From Hydrogenophaga taeniospiralis (lineage in GTDB: Bacteria; Pseudomonadota; Gammaproteobacteria; Burkholderiales; Burkholderiaceae_C), in assembly GCF_020510445.1 (NCBI RefSeq), contig NZ_JAHBAG010000001.1, positions 3,324,501-3,388,500 on the forward strand: a DNA stretch of 64,000 nucleotides. The letters are read 5' to 3'. The notes under the pieces were generated by a model. The model was not told the DNA's origin and made no database searches. It saw only the letters and a list, made by a program, of their open reading frames with translations. The position numbers and the translations under genes are program-made. This document shows positions 24,201-34,132 of the stretch, in pieces. Position 1 is the stretch's first letter, and every line of letters begins with the position of its first letter.

Positions 24201-25233
24201 CGGCAAGACCCGTCCTCAGTCATCCAGCATGGACGTGGGCAAGGGTCAGCTGCAGGTCTGGCGCGACACCAAGGCCGTGTTCAGCGCCAGCCTGTTCGAC
24301 CTGCACCAGGTCTGGGACAGCGTGAGCTGGAAGATCAACCAGCAGCGCGACAACCCGGCCTGCGCCGATGCCGAACACGCCGCGGCTGGTCTGCCTGCTG
24401 ACCCCGGCATGCACGTGTCGCTGACGTTCGACCCGGCCGACAACGTGGCCGCGCCGTTCCTGAACCTGTCGAAACCCAAGGTCGCCATCCTGCGCGAGCA
24501 AGGCGTGAACTCGCACGTGGAGATGGCCTACGCCTTCACCCAGGCCGGCTTCGAGGCCTACGACGTGCACATGACCGATCTGCAGACCGGCCGCGCGAAA
24601 CTGGCGGATTTCAAAGGTGTGGTCGCCTGCGGCGGCTTCAGCTATGGCGATACGCTGGGCGCCGGCATCGGCTGGGCGCGCAGCATCACGTTCAACCCAC
24701 TGCTGTCCGAACAGTTCCAGGGCTTCTTCGGCCGCGAAGACACCTTCGGCCTGGGCGTGTGCAACGGCTGCCAGATGTTCGCCGAGCTGGCCGACATCAT
24801 CCCCGGCGCCGAAGCCTGGCCGCGCTTCACCACCAACCAGAGCGAGCGCTTCGAGGCGCGCCTGTCGATGGTGGAAGTGCTCGAATCGCCCAGCCTGTTC
24901 CTGCAGGGCATGGCCGGCAGCCGCCTGCCCATCGCCGTGGCGCACGGCGAGGGTTACGCCAACTTCAAGCACCGCGGCAACCCGGGGCAGGCCATCGCGG
25001 CCATGCGCTTCGTGGACAACCACGGCACGGCCACCGAGCAGTACCCGTTCAACCCCAACGGCAGCCCGGGCGGCCTGACGGCGGTGACCACGGCCGACGG
25101 CCGCTTCACGGCCATGATGCCGCACCCCGAACGCGTGTTTCGCAACATCCAGATGAGCTGGACCAGCGGCGACCTGAACGCCCACAGCCCGTGGATGCGC
25201 ATCTGGCGCAATGCGCGCAAATGGGTGGTTTGA
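21226..25233 (+). CDS. purL: Phosphoribosylformylglycinamidine synthase (FGAM synthase)
   Basis: Large single-chain PurL of 1335 residues catalysing the fourth step of purine synthesis: FGAR, glutamine and ATP to FGAM. An N-terminal PurS-like part is followed by the two-fold AIRS-like synthetase core ([45 protein letters not shown]) and a C-terminal class I glutaminase with nucleophile Cys1179 (GVCNGCQMF), His1300 and Glu1302 (MPHPERVF). I chose the GTG at 21226 because it gives the family N-terminus [11 protein letters not shown]; the frame opens earlier, at 21163. It diverges from map. The long open frame on the opposite strand is a codon-composition shadow. Confidence 0.97.
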   Translation: MTLHLRFFDGGNAVSDFKVQQILPRLVGISDKITGLSARFVHLASFDAAPDAATLDRVGQLMAYGEPATEAHLALEKAGAPALLVMPRLGTVSPWASKATDIAHNCGLALHRVERLVEYRIGLKSGLLGKASLSADQLRAVADVLHDRMTEAVTTERSQAEALFTELHPAPMEHVDVLAGGRAALEKANLAWGLALADDEIDYLVAAFNGLKRNPTDVELMMFAQANSEHCRHKIFNAQFTIDGVAQDKSLFGMIRHTHQTAPQHTIVAYSDNASIMEGSEVERFVARAGQGASPAYASQAATNHVLMKVETHNHPTAISPFPGAATGAGGEIRDEGATGRGSKPKAGLTGFTVSKLWGGLSDQPGGKPEHIASPLQIMTEGPLGGAAFNNEFGRPNLLGYFREYEQDVAGVTRGYHKPIMIAGGLGVIDSKLTKKIDFPAGTLLIQLGGPGMKIGMGGGAASSMASGTNAASLDFDSVQRGNPEIERRAQEVINHCWAQGEQNPVLFIHDVGAGGLSNAFPELVNDAGRGARFDLRAVPLEESGLAPKEIWCNESQERYVLAIAPESLAQFKAFCERERCPFSVVGVATEERHLSLVDEGHESPVDMPMDVLLGKPPKMHRDVTTVERTGQPMDLTGVDLQQAVIDVLSHPTVASKRFLITIGDRTVGGLSHRDQMVGPWQVPVADCAVTLADFAGFAGEAMSMGERTPLAGINAAASGRMAVAEAITNLLAAPIELPRVKLSANWMAACGEPGEDAALYETVKAVGMELCPALGISIPVGKDSLSMRTQWSDGADKKKVTSPVSLIVTGFATLADVRGTLTPQLNNQIEDTTLVLIDLGKGQNRMGGSVLGQVLGQFGDTVPDLDGAQDLVNLVNAINALRTQGRILAYHDRSDGGLLATVAEMAFAGHVGVALNVDMLVLEGDGISDSRMDSGDAKNWATQVAARRQELTLRALFSEELGVVLQVATEHRNEVMQTLREHGLSKHSHFIGKTRPQSSSMDVGKGQLQVWRDTKAVFSASLFDLHQVWDSVSWKINQQRDNPACADAEHAAAGLPADPGMHVSLTFDPADNVAAPFLNLSKPKVAILREQGVNSHVEMAYAFTQAGFEAYDVHMTDLQTGRAKLADFKGVVACGGFSYGDTLGAGIGWARSITFNPLLSEQFQGFFGREDTFGLGVCNGCQMFAELADIIPGAEAWPRFTTNQSERFEARLSMVEVLESPSLFLQGMAGSRLPIAVAHGEGYANFKHRGNPGQAIAAMRFVDNHGTATEQYPFNPNGSPGGLTAVTTADGRFTAMMPHPERVFRNIQMSWTSGDLNAHSPWMRIWRNARKWVV

Positions 25234-25268
25234 TTCGTTGTTTCTCTTGACCTGACCGAACGCACACC

Positions 25269-26249
<981 letters not shown>

Positions 26250-26457
26250 GCGCACGCAGCTTGCGCCGCCCGGTGGCGGGCCCGCCGGGCGCATCCCCCA
26301 TCAGAGGGGCAGGGGTGCGCCGCCTGCACTGGCAAGCCCTTGCAAATTGCGGGTGATGGGCCCCTAATACGCCTTGATCTGGCGCTGGCAGGGCGCGCCC
26401 GGCGCAGCGCCCGAGGCCGGGGTACCGCCAGTTGTGAAGAACGGGGGTCGAGCGCCC

Positions 26458-28236
26458 ATGGACGGGATCTTCATCAGCTACCGACGCGACGACTCGGCGG
26501 GCTACGCCGGGCGCCTGTACGACCGGCTGGCCAGCCACTTCGGTGGCGAGCGCGTGTTCATGGACGTCGAGGGCATCGAACCCGGTGCCGATTTCGTCAA
26601 CGCGATCGAAGAGGCGGTGAGTTCCTGCCGCGTGCTCATCGTCATGATCGGTGACGAATGGACCCACGGCACCGACGCCGCCGGGCGCCGCCGGCTCGAC
26701 GACCCCAACGACTTTGTCCGGCTCGAAACCAGCGCGGCGCTCCAGCGTGGCATCCGTGTGGTGCCGGTGCTGGTGGGTGGCGCGGTCATGCCGCGCGCCG
26801 AAGAATTGCCCGAAGACCTCAAGCTATTGACGCGCCGCCAGGCGGTGGAGATCAACCACAAGCAGTGGGACGCGTCCTCCAGTGAACTGATACGCACGCT
26901 GGAACGGATTCTGGCCCACGAGGGCGGCCCTGAGCCGGCGCCGTTCAAAGCGAAAGCGGCCAACCGGGGCCCGGCCGTGGTGGCGAACAAGGCCGGCGGG
27001 CGGGCGCTACCCTGGGTCTGGCCGTCCGCCGCAGTGGGCGCCGTGCTGCTGGGTGTGGGCGTGTGGTGGTGGCTGCCGATGGGCGGGCCACCTTCCGAGA
27101 GACCCGAGCCAACGACTGCGCTGGTGGCGGCCAAGCCCGAATCGGCCGCGCCCGTGGTGGTGGCCAGCGCGCCGAAGACCGATGCGCCGGCCCCGGTGGC
27201 CGCGGCGGTCCCCAGTGCGACCACCCGGCCGGTGGCAACACCACCGGTGGTCGCGGCCGCATCGGGTGACACTGTGAAGCCATCTCCATCTCCATCTCCA
27301 TCCCCGCCAACACCGACACCGACCCCTGAACCGGCGGTCACGCCGCCACAGATCCACGAGTTCCGAGCCGAGGCGGGCGAGGGCGGTACGCGCCTGTGTT
27401 ACCGGGTCAGCAATGCCGACAGCGTCACGCTGTCACCGCGCCCCGGCGAACTCGAACGCGCCGGCCGCGACTGTGTGCCGGTGGACGTGGACGTTGCCAC
27501 CACGTTCACGCTCACCGCGCGCCACGCGGACAAGGCGGTGCGCAAGACCCTGCTGGTGTCGCCCCCCCGGGTGGTCGTGGCCAGACCTGTGGCGCCAGTC
27601 ACTCCCGTGGCACCGGTGGCGCGGCCCGCCGTCACCGAGCCCGCGTCGTCGGCCTCGGGCCTGCCGCGCCGCGGAGAGCGCTGGGTCTACCAGTCGTCCG
27701 GCAAATGGCGCACCAGCCCGAAGCGCCGGTTCGAGATGGTGATGCAGTCCTTGGTCGACGGCCTGGCCACCGACGCCCTTCGCCCACTCGATCCCGACGC
27801 CGGCCCGAGGGCCGAGTCGCGGCGCTCGCGCAGCGGCGCGCCCGGCTTCGTCACCTGGAGCGAGATCGGCTTCGAGTTCAGCCCCTACCTCGGTGCCTCC
27901 GTCTCGCTGGCCGAGATGGGCTCGCAGCGCGGCTTCGCCACCCCCGACTACGACCCGCAGTGGGGCGACTGGTATTCGCAGGCCAAGGTGCTGGGGCAGG
28001 AGTCGGTCAGCGTGCCCGCCGGCACCTTCTCGGCCCACAAGGTCGAGGTCTGGAGCAGCCGCCGCGCCACCGGCGGGCCCACCGTGGCGCAGGTCGAACC
28101 GGTGCGGGTGCACTACCTGGTGTGGTACGCGCCCGAGGTGAAACGCTACGTGAAGATGCAGCGCCGCATGCTCTCTGCGGCCAGCCTCGAAATGGAGAAA
28201 GACGTGTTCGAACTGGTGGAACACCGCCAGCCCTAG
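26458..28236 (+). CDS. TIR-domain transmembrane protein with Pro-rich linker and exported C-terminal region
   Basis: Protein of 592 residues from the ATG at 26458; the frame runs back to 26374, but FISYRR next to this ATG is the normal TIR start. Residues 1-150 are a TIR domain: IFISYRRDDSAGYAGRL, VFMDVEGIEPG, VLIVMIGDEW and DPNDFVRLETSAAL. Glu90 in that last stretch is where TIR NADases carry their catalytic glutamate. Next come one transmembrane helix (about 184-207), a Pro/Ala/Ser/Thr linker with an SPSPSPSPPTPTPTPEP run, an Ig-like segment with two cysteines (about 300-385) and an unrecognised C-terminal domain (about 425-592). The TIR would be cytoplasmic and the rest periplasmic. Whether it has NADase or scaffold activity is unknown. 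Confidence 0.8.
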   Translation: MDGIFISYRRDDSAGYAGRLYDRLASHFGGERVFMDVEGIEPGADFVNAIEEAVSSCRVLIVMIGDEWTHGTDAAGRRRLDDPNDFVRLETSAALQRGIRVVPVLVGGAVMPRAEELPEDLKLLTRRQAVEINHKQWDASSSELIRTLERILAHEGGPEPAPFKAKAANRGPAVVANKAGGRALPWVWPSAAVGAVLLGVGVWWWLPMGGPPSERPEPTTALVAAKPESAAPVVVASAPKTDAPAPVAAAVPSATTRPVATPPVVAAASGDTVKPSPSPSPSPPTPTPTPEPAVTPPQIHEFRAEAGEGGTRLCYRVSNADSVTLSPRPGELERAGRDCVPVDVDVATTFTLTARHADKAVRKTLLVSPPRVVVARPVAPVTPVAPVARPAVTEPASSASGLPRRGERWVYQSSGKWRTSPKRRFEMVMQSLVDGLATDALRPLDPDAGPRAESRRSRSGAPGFVTWSEIGFEFSPYLGASVSLAEMGSQRGFATPDYDPQWGDWYSQAKVLGQESVSVPAGTFSAHKVEVWSSRRATGGPTVAQVEPVRVHYLVWYAPEVKRYVKMQRRMLSAASLEMEKDVFELVEHRQP

Positions 28237-28370
28237 TGCTGGTTGACGTGCATCAATCCTTGCTCACGCCCCGTCCCGGAACACCCGGTCATGCGGTACA
28301 AAGAACCATCCACAGCGGTTGGGCGCCATGCGCCGCGCTGATCACCCCCATACCCTCTCAGGAGCCCCCC

Positions 28371-28910
28371 ATGATCACCCAGCCCCCGGTCGATGCCGAC
28401 GCCCCGCTGAACAACTTTTCCAACTGCCACGCAGGGATCGTCAAGCGCCTCACCGCGCTTGACGAGTTGCCCGCCTTGCTGGAGCCCGCCGCCAGGGCAC
28501 GCCAGATCGCCGAGGAATCGCTCGAATTCTTCCGCGAAGCCATCTTCGAACACCACCTGGAAGAAGAGCGCGAGCTGTTCCCCGCCGTGATGGCCAGCGC
28601 CCAGCCCGGCGCGGAACTCGAACGGGTCAAGGCCATGGCCAAACGCCTGACCGATGAACACCGCGCCATCGAAGCCCTCTGGAAACAGCTGGAAAAGGGT
28701 TTGAAACCGGTTGCCAAAGGCCAGAGCACCCGCCTGGACGTGAGCGAGCTGCACCGCCTCGTGACCGAATACAAGGCCCACGCCACGTTCGAGGAGACCG
28801 AGTTTCTGCCCCTGAGCGAAGAAATCCTCGGCCGCAACAGCAACCACATGGCAGCGCTGGGGATGTCGCTGCACATGCGGCATGTGCCGCCGGTGAACGC
28901 CTATATCTGA
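28371..28910 (+). CDS. Hemerythrin domain protein
   Basis: Protein of 179 residues with a four-helix hemerythrin fold binding a di-iron centre; members bind oxygen or nitric oxide or handle iron. Likely ligands: His in FSNCHAGIVKRL, FEHHLEEERELFP, TDEHRAIEALW and YKAHATFEETEFLP. The ATG at 28371 follows an AGGAG ribosome binding site; the open frame extends far upstream only as a shadow of the TIR gene. A bidirectional terminator follows at 28955. Confidence 0.88.
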   Translation: MITQPPVDADAPLNNFSNCHAGIVKRLTALDELPALLEPAARARQIAEESLEFFREAIFEHHLEEERELFPAVMASAQPGAELERVKAMAKRLTDEHRAIEALWKQLEKGLKPVAKGQSTRLDVSELHRLVTEYKAHATFEETEFLPLSEEILGRNSNHMAALGMSLHMRHVPPVNAYI

Positions 28911-28954
28911 TCGGGTGCAGCGTCTGGCCGGCGCTGGTGCCGGACATGGTCATA

Positions 28955-28984
28955 AAAAAGGGGATGTCCTTACATCCCCTTTTT
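28955..28984. terminator. Bidirectional intrinsic terminator
   Basis: Perfect 13-bp stem (AAAAAGGGGATGT, loop CCTT, ACATCCCCTTTTT) with a T-tract on both strands. It lies between the convergent ends of the hemerythrin gene and the effector-like gene, so it can stop both transcripts. Confidence 0.88.
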
Positions 28985-29008
28985 GCGAACAGCTCGCGAA
29001 AGCCGTTT

Positions 29009-29947
29009 TCAGCGCGAAAGCGCTGTGCGCAGCTCAGCCTCTGGCTGCATGGCCTGCTGTGGTACTCCGGTCATCGCGGGGTGCAGCGGCGATGCCTTGG
29101 TTGATGGGCTCAGGGCCTCCTGAATACCGATCTCGCTGATGCCGAAAGTCTGTTTCAGTGCGATGGTCTGCTGGTCCTTGCTGAGAAACACACCTTGTCC
29201 CTCTCCCCGGTTGGCGTTCGTCGCTGCCAACTGAGCCACGCTTCTTGCGATGGCGTCGATCTGCTCGGGTGAGTAGTTGGCGCCAAGGGAACCACTCAGG
29301 CGCTCAATCGCCATCTGGTGGACACGCTGCTGCTCGGGGCTCAACGCGGACCGAATCTGCGAAGAGGCAGTGGGCATATCCGGACTGTCAGTGGTTTTGG
29401 CCGGCGTGCGCGTTACGACACCCTCCTGAAAGCCTTCGACTTTCTTCATGCCGTCGAGCAGGGCTTCAAACTCCTTGCTGCTCAGGTTTTTGATTGCCTT
29501 GCCACGAAGCTCCACGCCCTGACGGTCACCTTCGGCGTAGACCGAGTTCGCGTAGGCATCGGTGTTGGCTTTGCCGGTGTAATCGTCCTTCGCATACCGG
29601 CCAAGCATCTCTGGAATCGTGCGATCGCCATGGGTGTTGGTCAACAGTTGGGCCTTGGCCGCTCGACCCGCTGCCTGGGTTTCAAAAATCGCGTTACCCC
29701 ACTGGTCCAGCGCGACCACCCCGCCGTAACGTGCCTGAGCCGCCGCCAATGCGGCTTCGGGCGTCCGCGACGATGTCACCGTCTTGTCAGCGCTACCGGC
29801 ATATTCGAACTTGAGGTTGCCTGGATTGTTGTTGCGCCAGGACACCGTGCCACCTTCGCGTGTCTCCTGCGACCCATCGTCCATCTGATAGACGCGGGTT
29901 TTACCTTCGGTCCTGATCAGATCTGTGATCTTGCTGGGTTCACCCAT
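29009..29947 (-). CDS. Putative type IV secretion antibacterial effector (lysozyme-like domain plus XVIPCD-like tail)
   Basis: Protein of 312 residues with no signal peptide or membrane segment. Residues 35-150 carry SWRNNNPGNLKF, RYGGVVALDQWGNAIF and MLGRYAKDDYTGKANTDAY, resembling phage and effector cell-wall lysis domains that begin with an N-N-P-G-N motif. After a linker, residues 207-282 resemble the XVIPCD secretion signal of Xanthomonadales T4SS effectors: VHQMAIERL, YSPEQIDAIARSVAQLA, GQGVFLSKDQQTIALKQTFG. A GGGAGA ribosome binding site precedes the ATG. The gene directly upstream in the operon encodes a small exported lipoprotein, the usual form of the cognate immunity protein. No secretion genes are in the window. 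The assignment rests on motif memory and gene pairing, not on a search. Confidence 0.65.
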   Translation of the reverse strand: MGEPSKITDLIRTEGKTRVYQMDDGSQETREGGTVSWRNNNPGNLKFEYAGSADKTVTSSRTPEAALAAAQARYGGVVALDQWGNAIFETQAAGRAAKAQLLTNTHGDRTIPEMLGRYAKDDYTGKANTDAYANSVYAEGDRQGVELRGKAIKNLSSKEFEALLDGMKKVEGFQEGVVTRTPAKTTDSPDMPTASSQIRSALSPEQQRVHQMAIERLSGSLGANYSPEQIDAIARSVAQLAATNANRGEGQGVFLSKDQQTIALKQTFGISEIGIQEALSPSTKASPLHPAMTGVPQQAMQPEAELRTALSR

Positions 29948-30010
29948 TGTTTTCTCCCTGTGAGTGTCTGGTGAGCGCGGGCACCGCGCTCATGCATGGC
30001 GTGCACAAGC

Positions 30011-30406
30011 TCAGGGGCGGGTTTCGCGTACCGTCACATCCTTGAGATGGTATTTGCCAGATCGGCTGATCTGACAAAAAGGTGTTGCTCGCAAACGCAC
30101 CGTTTTTCCGTGGTACGGCGCGATGTCGAACTGCTCAATCGCCATGATGTTCATGATTTGCTCGCCACACTCGCCGCGGTCATCAAACCTGATCGGTACC
30201 GGGAGTTCCAAAGCGTAGGCTTTCAAGCCCGCGCCTTCGCCGGGCTGACCGAATTCGATCGGTCCCACGATCTTGCCGGTGAGTTCTCCCGGCGTGTCGA
30301 GGGTCGGAACGCTGAGGGTGGTGCCTGGTGTGCTGCAGGCGGTCAACGAAACGACGAGCGTGCAGACGGCAGCGGCCTGCGAAAAAGGACGCAGAAAAGA
30401 TGTCAT
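30011..30406 (-). CDS. Small exported lipoprotein, putative immunity protein (DUF4431-like)
   Basis: Protein of 131 residues with a lipoprotein signal; lipobox LTAC with Cys24 and Ser at +2, which favours the outer membrane. The mature part has three cysteines (ECGEQ, PFCQIS) and an OB-like pattern: GELTGKIVGPIEFG, YALELPVPIRF, IAPYHGKTVRLRATPF. This resembles DUF4431 lipoproteins. It lies 63 bp upstream of the lysozyme-like gene in the same transcript. Small periplasmic lipoproteins paired this way are the known immunity (X-Tfi) partners of X-T4SS effectors, so protection against the neighbour is inferred. Confidence 0.65.
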   Translation of the reverse strand: MTSFLRPFSQAAAVCTLVVSLTACSTPGTTLSVPTLDTPGELTGKIVGPIEFGQPGEGAGLKAYALELPVPIRFDDRGECGEQIMNIMAIEQFDIAPYHGKTVRLRATPFCQISRSGKYHLKDVTVRETRP

Positions 30407-30495
30407 GTGAAACTCCCTGATGAATGGCAGCAGGCAGTATAGAAGCCTGCAACCCGTTCCCTGGAGCGATTGCCTTCCGCGACAACGAAAGGGGT

Positions 30496-32469
30496 TCAGC
30501 CCGCTGCCGCGCCGCTCGGCCGCGTCCGGTAGAACGTCACCGGGCTCGCCGGCACGGCGTTCAACACGCTGCGCTTGATCTTGCCCACCACGTGCATTTC
30601 GCAGGGCTTGCAGTCGAAGCGCAGGGTGAGCTTTTCATGGCCGTTGATGAGTTGCATGGGTTCGGCGCGCACCGTGCCCTGAACCCCCGTCACGCCCTTG
30701 GCCTGCTTGGGGCACAGGCTGAGGCTGTAGCGCACGCAGTGTTTGGTGATCATCAGGCTGACTTCGCCTTCTTCCTCGTGGCTCTCGTAGGCGGCGGCGA
30801 TCATGTTCACGCCATGTTTCGCATAGAAGTCGCGGGCCTTGTGGTTGAACACGTTGGCCAGGTAGGTCAGGGTGTCTTCGGGGTAGGGGGCGGGCGGCTC
30901 CACCGGCTTTGCCCGCGGCAGGCGCTGCCACGCGGCGGTGCGGGCGGCTTCGAGTTTGTCGATGGCCTCGCGGCGCAAGGGGTTGAGCAGCGAGGCGGGC
31001 ACGAAGCGGGGTCCATTCAGGTTCAGCGCCACGTCGATGGGCTGGAAGATGGTTTCACCCAGGCGTGAGAGGCTGTCGCGCAGCCGGGCATCGGCCTGCG
31101 CCGGGTCTTTCGCGGGTTCCAGCGCGCAGGGCAGGGTGGCGGTGGCGCTGTGGCCGTCTTCGTCGGTGACCGTGAGGCTCAGGCCGTTGGTGGTTTCGTC
31201 CAGCCTCAACCAGGCGCCGATGCGGCGCTCGGCCGATTTTTTCTCCAGCCCGCGCACCCAGTCCATGTCGCGGTTGCGGTTGATCTGCACGCCTTTGCGA
31301 AGGTCCTTGAAACTGTCCATCGGGTCTTTGGGGAACACGCGCCAGAGGCCCGGTTTGCCTGTCGACTCGGCCCGGTTGATCTGCAGGCCCACCAGTTCTT
31401 TCTGCAGGTCCAGGTAACACAGGCCATCGCCGTTGTGGATCACGGTGGCCGGGTCGTCGGTCTCCAGCTCCACGAAGTGGGGGCCGACCTGGGTGACGTA
31501 GCCGATGGGGCGGCCGGGGTTCTTGGGGGTGTCGAAGGCGCCGATGTCTTGCTGGCGGCCCTGCACGAAGTAGTCGGTGAACTCGCGGTTGAAGTTCTGG
31601 TCCGGGTCGGGCTGAAAGCTGAAGGTGCATTCGCCGCTGCTGGCGCGCGCCAACTCGGGGCGTTCTTCCAGGATCTGATCAAACAACACCCGGTAGTGGG
31701 CGGTGATGTTCTTCACGTAGCCCATGTCTTTGTAGCGGCCTTCGATCTTGAAGCTGCGCGCGCCGGCGTCGATCAGGGCGCGCAGGTTGTTGCTCTGGTT
31801 GTTGTCCTTCATGGAAAGGACATGCTTGTCGTGCGCGACGATGCGGCCCTGGCTGTCTTTCACTTCATAGGGCAGGCGGCAGGCCTGCGAGCAGTCGCCG
31901 CGGTTGGCGCTGCGCCCGGTGTGGGCGTGGCTGATGAAACACTGGCCGCTGTAGGCCACGCAGAGCGCGCCGTGGATGAAGAACTCCAGCGTGCAGCGCT
32001 GTGGGTCGGTGGCGGCGCGGATGTCGGCGATCTGCTGCAGCGTGAGTTCACGCGCGAGCACGATCTGGGACAGGCCGGCGTCCTGCAGGAAGCGGGCTTT
32101 TTCGGGCGTGCGGATGTCGGTCTGGGTGCTGGCGTGCAGCTGGATCGGCGGCAGGTCGATCTCCAACAGGCCCATGTCCTGGACGATGAGCGCGTCCACC
32201 CCAGCGTCGTAGAGCTGCCAGGCCAGCTTGCGCGCGGGCTCCAGCTCGTCGTCGCGCAGGATGGTGTTCATCGTCGTGAAGATGCGGCCGCCGAAGCGGT
32301 GCGCATGTTTCGCCAGCCGGGCGATGTCCTGCACGCGGTTGTCGGCGCTGGTGCGCGCGCCGAAGCTCGGCCCGCCGATGTAGACCGCGTCGGCCCCGTG
32401 GTTCACCGCCTCGATGCCGATGTCGGCGTCGCGCGCGGGGGAGAGCAGTTCGAGTTGGTGCGGCAGCAT
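30496..32469 (-). CDS. rlhA: U32 peptidase-family protein RlhA (23S rRNA C2501 hydroxylation)
   Basis: Protein of 657 residues, close to E. coli RlhA (YdcP). It has a U32 TIM-barrel-like domain (ELLSPARDADIGIEAVNHGA, ADAVYIGGPSFGARTSA), the cysteine-containing GDCSQACRLPY that marks the family, SFKIEGRYKDMGYVKNI, and a long C-terminal DUF3656-type extension ending in CPKQA and CKPCEMHV. RlhA is needed for hydroxylation of 23S rRNA C2501, with prephenate and iron-sulfur factors involved; shorter U32 proteins (TrhP, UbiU/V) lack this extension. Diverges from the hydrolase gene at 32541. Confidence 0.85.
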   Translation of the reverse strand: MLPHQLELLSPARDADIGIEAVNHGADAVYIGGPSFGARTSADNRVQDIARLAKHAHRFGGRIFTTMNTILRDDELEPARKLAWQLYDAGVDALIVQDMGLLEIDLPPIQLHASTQTDIRTPEKARFLQDAGLSQIVLARELTLQQIADIRAATDPQRCTLEFFIHGALCVAYSGQCFISHAHTGRSANRGDCSQACRLPYEVKDSQGRIVAHDKHVLSMKDNNQSNNLRALIDAGARSFKIEGRYKDMGYVKNITAHYRVLFDQILEERPELARASSGECTFSFQPDPDQNFNREFTDYFVQGRQQDIGAFDTPKNPGRPIGYVTQVGPHFVELETDDPATVIHNGDGLCYLDLQKELVGLQINRAESTGKPGLWRVFPKDPMDSFKDLRKGVQINRNRDMDWVRGLEKKSAERRIGAWLRLDETTNGLSLTVTDEDGHSATATLPCALEPAKDPAQADARLRDSLSRLGETIFQPIDVALNLNGPRFVPASLLNPLRREAIDKLEAARTAAWQRLPRAKPVEPPAPYPEDTLTYLANVFNHKARDFYAKHGVNMIAAAYESHEEEGEVSLMITKHCVRYSLSLCPKQAKGVTGVQGTVRAEPMQLINGHEKLTLRFDCKPCEMHVVGKIKRSVLNAVPASPVTFYRTRPSGAAAG

Positions 32470-32540
32470 GGTCGGTGGGGCGGGGCGAAGAGGCAGAATC
32501 GGGGGAAAAATTCAAGCCGGTATTGTCCTGGAGAACGCCC

Positions 32541-33296
32541 ATGAACGCAGCCACCGAAATCGCAAAGACCGCCATCGTGCTCGTGCACGGCTCCTGGCAC
32601 GGCGCCTGGTGCTGGCGCCGCGTATTGCCCCTGCTGCGCGGCGCGGGTGTCGAGACGCACGCCGTCACGCTCACTGGCGTGGGCGAGCGGGCGCACTTGC
32701 TCAGCCCCGAGGTCGGCATCGACACCCACACCCAGGACGTGATCGGCCTGATCGAGGCCGAAGAGCTGCAGCGCGTGGTGTTGGTGGGTCACAGCTACGC
32801 GGGCAACCTCATCACCTGCGTGGCCGACCGCCTGCAGCGCACGCACCCGGGCCTGCTGCGCCACCTCGTTTACGTGGACGCGGGCGTGCCCAACCCCGGC
32901 GACAGCTGGAGCACGCCGCACAGCCCCGAAACCGTGGCCAGGCGCGTCAAGGAAGCGCAGGCCAGTGGCGGCCTGAGTTTTCCGCCGCCCGACGCCTCGT
33001 TGTTTGGCCTGGAAGGCGCCGACCGCGACTGGGTCAACCGCCGGCAGACGCCGCAACCCTTCCGGCTCTACCAGGAGCCGCTGCGCTTCGACCCGGCGCT
33101 GGTCTGGGCCGTGCCGCACAGCTTCATCGACTGCACCCACCCACCGCTGGCCACCATCGCGGCGTCGCGCCAGCGCGTGCGCAGCGAGCCGGGCTGGACG
33201 GTGTACGAAATGGCCACCGGGCACGACCCCATGGTGAGCGCGCCGCGCGATCTGGCGCAACTGCTGCTGGCGATTCACCACCGTTCTGCCGCCTGA
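32541..33296 (+). CDS. Alpha/beta hydrolase
   Basis: Protein of 251 residues of the esterase/hydroxynitrile-lyase-like group. It begins IVLVHGSWHGAWCWRRVLPLL (oxyanion HG), with nucleophile Ser in LVGHSYAGNL and catalytic His in ATGHDPM near the end. No signal peptide. I chose the ATG at 32541 for its N-terminus; the frame opens at 32475. The next gene follows after 7 bp and is probably co-transcribed. The substrate cannot be inferred. Confidence 0.85.
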   Translation: MNAATEIAKTAIVLVHGSWHGAWCWRRVLPLLRGAGVETHAVTLTGVGERAHLLSPEVGIDTHTQDVIGLIEAEELQRVVLVGHSYAGNLITCVADRLQRTHPGLLRHLVYVDAGVPNPGDSWSTPHSPETVARRVKEAQASGGLSFPPPDASLFGLEGADRDWVNRRQTPQPFRLYQEPLRFDPALVWAVPHSFIDCTHPPLATIAASRQRVRSEPGWTVYEMATGHDPMVSAPRDLAQLLLAIHHRSAA

Positions 33297-33303
33297 CGCC
33301 GGT

Positions 33304-34065
33304 ATGTCCAGCGGAAACATGCTGCCAGGCCGTCTCGACCGCATCGACCTGCTGCGCGCCACCGCCATGCTGTGGATGACGGTGTTCCATTTCTGCTTTG
33401 ACCTCGACCACTTCGGCTTCATCCGCGCGGACCTCCACCACGATCCGTTCTGGACCTGGCAGCGCAGCGCCATCGTGAGCCTGTTCCTGTTCACGGCCGG
33501 GCTGTCGCAGGCGGTGGCCTTGTCGCAGGGGCAGGGCTGGCCGCGTTTCTGGCGGCGCTGGGGGCAGGTGGCGGGCGCGGCGCTGCTGGTCACCGCGGGC
33601 TCCATGCTGATGTTCCCCAAAAGCTTCATCTACTTCGGGGTGCTGCACGGTATCGCGGTGATGTTGATCGTGGTGCGGCTGACCGCCGGCTGGGGCGCCT
33701 GGCTGTGGCCGCTGGGCGCACTGGCGATCGCGGCCAAGTTCATCGCACCGGCCGTGATCGCCACCGTGCCGGCGCTGCAGGTGCTCAACAGCCCGGGCCC
33801 GAATGCGCTGGGCTTCATCAGCCGCCTACCGGTGACCGAAGACTATGTGCCGCTGCTGCCCTGGCTGGGCGTGATGTGGTGGGGCGTGGCGGCGGGTCGC
33901 TGGGCCTTGTTGCACCGGCCGCAGTGGCTGGGGTCGGCGGACGCGCCGGCCACCGGCCTGAAACGCGGCCTGGTGACGCTGGGCCGCTGGAGCCTGAGCT
34001 ACTACCTGCTGCACCAGCCGGTGTTGATCGGGCTGGTGAGTGCTTGGGTGTGGGTCAGCCGATGA
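33304..34065 (+). CDS. DUF1624 (heparan-alpha-glucosaminide acetyltransferase-like) membrane protein
   Basis: Protein of 253 residues with about seven hydrophobic segments. The N-terminal RLDRIDLLRATAMLWMTVFH motif carries the His/Asp pattern of the DUF1624 acyltransferase-like family; GVLHGIAVMLIVVRL and the C-terminal LGRWSLSYYLLHQPVLIGL are also typical. Bacterial members are thought to move acyl groups across the membrane, but none close to this has a known substrate. Co-oriented with the hydrolase 7 bp upstream. Confidence 0.82.
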   Translation: MSSGNMLPGRLDRIDLLRATAMLWMTVFHFCFDLDHFGFIRADLHHDPFWTWQRSAIVSLFLFTAGLSQAVALSQGQGWPRFWRRWGQVAGAALLVTAGSMLMFPKSFIYFGVLHGIAVMLIVVRLTAGWGAWLWPLGALAIAAKFIAPAVIATVPALQVLNSPGPNALGFISRLPVTEDYVPLLPWLGVMWWGVAAGRWALLHRPQWLGSADAPATGLKRGLVTLGRWSLSYYLLHQPVLIGLVSAWVWVSR

Positions 34066-34132
34066 GCATTGAACCCCGGTGTCTTTTTCGTTTTCCAACG
34101 GTGCCGGAGCGCAACCCAGCAGCCTGAAACAG

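Noticed and set aside
26250..26457. GC-rich dyads between the DUF808 and TIR genes as a further repeat copy
   Set aside because: The sequence shares GC bias but not the diagnostic TGACGCGAAGCG string; no convincing match.
27063..28241. Additional long frames inside the TIR gene in other frames and on the other strand
   Set aside because: Arg/Gly/Pro-rich shadows without start signals; the TIR frame explains the region.
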